A DNA stretch of 64,000 bases from assembly GCA_003640385.1 (NCBI GenBank), contig RCAB01000139.1, forward strand, positions 62,001 through 126,000, in the 5' to 3' direction. The notes under the pieces were generated by a model. The model was not told the origin of the DNA and searched no databases. It saw only the letters and a list, made by a program, of their open reading frames with translations. The DNA comes from Setaria digitata. Lineage: Eukaryota > Nematoda > Chromadorea > Rhabditida > Setariidae. Below, in pieces: positions 60,396 through 64,000 of this stretch. A program made the position numbers and the translations under genes. Position 1 is the first letter of the stretch. Every line of letters starts with the position of its first letter.

Positions 60396-62849
60396 TTAAA
60401 TATTAGTAGATTTAAGCATATCACGTTGCCCAAGTCTTGTATCGCTGCTCGATCGTCGAATCATCGATGTTGCTACTTTATCACCAAATCCATGATGTGG
60501 TGCTGTCGTTACAGCAGCAGTTACACGATCAATTGCACGCAAAGTTTCCTCTAAAGTCGTTGATCCATCATTTTCACGAGTTGAGAATGAACTACCGGAT
60601 ATTGTACGTCGTTCAGCCTCCACAGACGAAGTGACCTATTGGAATAGAACAGAATACGTAGTTTTGGTGAGTGAGAAAATCTTAAACAAAAAAGAAAAAG
60701 TAAACAAAAACATCGGGAAGAGAGGTAAGAGCTTCCCTTTACACTTTTTGCTTACCATTTTAAAGGAGTATTCACTCCCTATCATAGGACTACTAGTTGT
60801 AAATGTTAAATAACCTGAAATGGAATATGCAAGAGGCTAAACGCTCATTTCTACAAGAAATTTAAAGTAAAAGCTTTTATCTCAAGATCAAAAAACGTCC
60901 GAGTTTTCGAGAGCTTCATAATAACTTTAACAATTAAGGAGGAAAAGCGTGCTACCTCATTGATACGAAAGTTTCGCACTTCGTCAACACTTCCTTGATT
61001 AATTGTACTACAGTGCAATGTAGATGGAAGAGGAACGGTAGAACCAGAAGTTGCAGAACAAGCCAGTTCTGTCATTGCAAGTATTGATGATTGACCGTTT
61101 GACGTTGATGGTGGTGAACAAAAAAGAGATGAGCCTTTAAAACTATCAGCCACAATTTTTGGGCCAGTCTGTTTCATCTGCTGAAAAAAAAAAATATGGA
61201 ATTAAGGAAAACATAAACAATTAGAAGGGAGCAGAAATGTCTGCAACTCTTATGCAGAGAGAGGGATGTATACGACTCATTAAAAAAGCCTAATAGACGA
61301 AGTTATAAACCACTTCATCAGACAATATAGACATAGATGGTATGTTTTTAACTGATTATATAATTATCACCTGAAAAGAGAAGTGGTTAAGATAATGCCA
61401 CTAACATCTCACCTTTTCCAAAAGACTGATTCTGTTTCGATATGTTTTCTGCTCATTCTTGAGCACTTCCACCAACTGAGTTAATCGCTGGATATCCTCA
61501 ACAAATTTGCTTTCGACATGTTGCCGCACAATTCGTTCAGACATCAATTTTCGCTTGTATGAATTTTTGCGTTCTTCTTCCCGACGGAGTCGATAAAGAA
61601 GAGCATCCAACTTGCTTTCTAGGGCCTAGAAACTAGCTGTCACATTCAGTATTTTTCCCCACTGAAAAACTAAAATCTTAAACTAATCTTTATTGTATAA
61701 TGTTCAGTCCACCGATTAAAATTAAGCAGCATTCCCAACGTCAAAATCTAACTGGGTAGAAAAAAATATACCTGAACAGCATCGTCATTGTTCGTACCGC
61801 TACCATTCTGTGAATCATATGAATCGTCAGAATCCAGAATTTCTGAATCATAATTATTTTTGGTAAACACTGACAGCCGATCATGGAATCGATCATTCTC
61901 TCCATGCAACCGTTTTCCGCATCTTATGCTATTCTGTAAATATTGCAGAACTTTACTGTGAGAGACCAATAATTAGGGTACAAGAGAGTGGACAACAAAA
62001 TGCGACAATGATCAAATCCCGATCAGCTACTAGAACATAGAGTTGAAATGTTTTATTCTTTTTATCATAAATTTTGCCAACAACCAACACACAGCCTAAC
62101 AGAAATTTATAAAGAGGAATATAATATATCAATAAAAAATAGTAGCGAGCACAATAACCACAATATAAAGTATTAAGAACAGACCAAAAGTTCTGTAGCA
62201 TGGCTATAGGTTCTTTTTATCATCCCTTTTACCCAGAATATACTTCTTCAACTTCCTAGCATATCAGTAAAACATGTGCACATATGCATATATAATTTGG
62301 ACCTCTCTTTCAAACAAAAAAAAAAAAAAAAAAAAAAAAAAGAGACTCGATTGTGAAAATCTATTGAATGACGGAATTTGTCGTATTTTTCATACTCATC
62401 TCGACCGACACATGATCGTGAAGCTTTGTATTGCCTGGGCTGAGTAACGGTATGGTAGGCGGCAGTAGGCTTTAGCAATGAGTCATCAATACTTCTTATC
62501 CGTGAAATTCGCTTATCACGTCTAGATGATCCATTGTTGTGATTGTCCCCGTTGCGGTGTTTCGTTTTTTCCTAGAACTAGTCAAACTCTCTCAATAAAA
62601 CCAGGTGGAAGTAACTCATTAAGCCGGTAGAAGCATATGTATATGATATAGAGTTGATGTATGATATGTTACCCGGTGGTCAAATTATCTGTAAACTGAG
62701 ATAGCGCTATAAACGCGTTTTTCATGGGAAAACAATCGAGTGAAACATGTGACACCGAGGAATATAGCACTTACCTCATCGCCTCCTGTATTGAAGTTTT
62801 CTCTTTCCGTTGTTTTTTTCGAACGAAACATTTTCAGAAAGTTTGACAT
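60396..62849 (-). CDS. Coiled-coil protein of unknown function, tandem paralogue B
   Basis: Exons 62849-62775, 62571-62347, 61933-61772, 61625-61413, 61180-60956 and 60635-60396, all introns in phase 0, give 379 residues. Exon 1 is short and basic (MSNFLKMFRSKKTTEREN). Exon 2 carries RRDKRISRIRSIDDSLLK, then PTAAYHTVTQPR and a nearby SC, matching exon 2 of its neighbour. Exon 3 ends in an acidic stretch (DSEILDSDDSYDS). Exon 4 is a 71-residue charged coiled coil, exactly as long as exon 4 of the neighbour. Exons 5 and 6 are a Ser/Thr-rich tail ending DMLKSTNI. Intron 2 has an unusual GTCTCT donor running straight into about 30 T, at the position where the neighbour has GTCTGG. There is no signal peptide. 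The family is not recognised; more exons could lie upstream of the ATG. Confidence 0.68.
62315..62340. repeat. Poly(A) tract (poly(T) on the gene strand) beside a 5' splice site
   Basis: About 26 consecutive A on the plus strand, just downstream of the exon 2 donor of the minus-strand coiled-coil gene, so the intron begins GTCTC followed by a long T run. Confidence 0.9.
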
Positions 62850-64000
62850 ATTGAATGAACGAAGCAAATGGCCACAGAAACAAACTGCACAAAATAAGGA
62901 TTAATAAGGTGAACCGAACACAGTCTCCCCTGCAACACACATTTAAAATTCAAATCTTACCGCCTACTTTTACCGTTATAGCTACACGGCAGCGCAATGA
63001 AACCTTTCGTCTCATAGGTTTAAAGAATAATTCATTGAATTCATTTCTGCTTAATTTGTTGATTACATTATAAGTTCGGAATAAAATAGATAAACAAATT
63101 TATGCGATGGATGGACAGAGAAGGGAACAGAATAACCAAAGTGCAATGCACGAGGAAAGACGAAAATATACAACCAGTGGAAATTCCAAAAGTCTTGCCT
63201 TGACTTGATAACTTAAAACTATATCACTGAAATAATAAATAAGCCTTTGTACGATGATGATGCACACCAATACAAGTATGAATAAAAATAGACGAGATAA
63301 ATAATTTGATGAGACATTTTCATCTGATATTTTTGCATAATAATTGTAAGTGAATTCACTGCGATAATCATTGGCAGGATTTCAGAGAATATTTGTTAGC
63401 TTCGTATTTCTTTAGTTATCTGGTATCATTCATAATTATATTAATAAAATTATATCATTGATTTAGCAAATTAATATTGTATTCTGAAAATTGTGGGTAC
63501 AGACGACTGATGTACACATGTGAAATTTGAAACAGTGAACAAGAAATCTTCATTGTTATCACAAATCGCTTTATCCAACAAAATTGAAGATCGTAGTAAA
63601 TAAAAGTTTAGGTTTAAACGTAAAAAATCTTTAAAATATTAATATAATTAGAATCATTTACTGTAATAAAATGTTGCTGTCACAGAGTTATGCAGGGAAT
63701 AAATTAATCAGTAAAACTTTGACCGTAATATAGAGAAGTCATTTTATAAAATTTTCGGTTACTTCCACTATTCTTCTGTTGCTGACAAATATGTCTCATG
63801 ATTAATTTGTTATAGATAGCAGCCCATTGTTATTGGGTTGATAAGTGACTGGTCAATAAGAAAAGTAAAAGAACAGATAAAGCAAATCTTTTTTGTAAGA
63901 TTGAAGACGAAATTTAACAGTGATATATTGTGGAAATATTAAAGAAATATTAATATTTGTTATTTATACCAAGGTAATGAGTAATATTTAATCTACTACA
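62850..64000. other. Right-edge non-coding stretch
   Basis: About 1.15 kb upstream of the minus-strand coiled-coil gene. No supported exon is seen. A GTGCAG acceptor-like site lies about 35 bp before that gene's ATG. The final 600 bp are very AT-rich. Confidence 0.4.

Overview
The window is AT-rich nuclear DNA from an animal. Genes are split into many small exons by AT-rich introns of roughly 60 to 700 bp. Most introns start GT(A/G)AG and end in a T-rich (T)TTCAG or TTTAG. Acceptor-like signals lie just upstream of several start codons, as expected for spliced-leader trans-splicing. Together with a cuticlin-type ZP protein and the protein similarities, this points to a nematode. A clade III (filarial/spirurid-like) parasite is the best guess from gene structure and base composition, but the species cannot be fixed from the sequence alone. 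Two N characters mark assembly uncertainty, one in a TA microsatellite and one inside a short tandem duplication.

Layout, left to right. (1) 1-604, minus: the 5' part of an unrecognised gene, divergent from (2) 894-4851, plus: TFIIIC subunit 5 (GTF3C5-like, 12 exons). (3) 6803-10010, plus: 26S proteasome ATPase Rpt4/PSMC6 (8 exons). (4) 10.0-13.9 kb: mostly non-coding, with an AAT-rich microsatellite and a possible two-exon 76-residue gene. (5) 13939-20116, minus: trimethylguanosine synthase TGS1 (13 exons), divergent from (6) 20769-22520, plus: a BAR-only protein. (7) 24911-27057, plus: a TRIC cation channel (TMEM38). (8) 28774-32441, plus: TOE1 deadenylase. (9) 33707-37480, minus: WDFY1/2-like WD40-FYVE protein, tail-to-tail with TOE1. 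(10) 39183-42357, plus: ZP-domain membrane protein, 5' end unresolved. (11) 43837-44858, minus: a 55-residue IQ-motif protein like PCP4/PEP-19. (12) 47708-51753, minus: TRAIP-like RING E3 ligase. (13) 54108-55606, plus: secreted 12-cysteine protein of unknown function. (14) 56843-58894 and 60396-62849, both minus: two unrecognised coiled-coil proteins that look like diverged tandem paralogues.

How the genes relate. Most are unrelated housekeeping or developmental genes, and no operon is evident. A loose RNA theme exists: TFIIIC supports RNA polymerase III transcription, TGS1 hypermethylates snRNA (and, in nematodes, SL RNA) caps, and TOE1 trims snRNA 3' ends. They lie in separate transcription units, so shared regulation is not shown.

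The observations most worth following are the tandem coiled-coil pair (all introns phase 0, an identical 213-nt coiled-coil exon and a shared TAAYHT motif), a lysine-rich insertion of about 90 residues inside the TGS1 methyltransferase fold, and the tiny PCP4-like gene. I found no convincing new multi-gene system, CRISPR array or intact mobile element. All exon models were built by eye from splice signals and reading-frame continuity; each summed coding length is divisible by three, and transcript data would settle the remaining boundaries.
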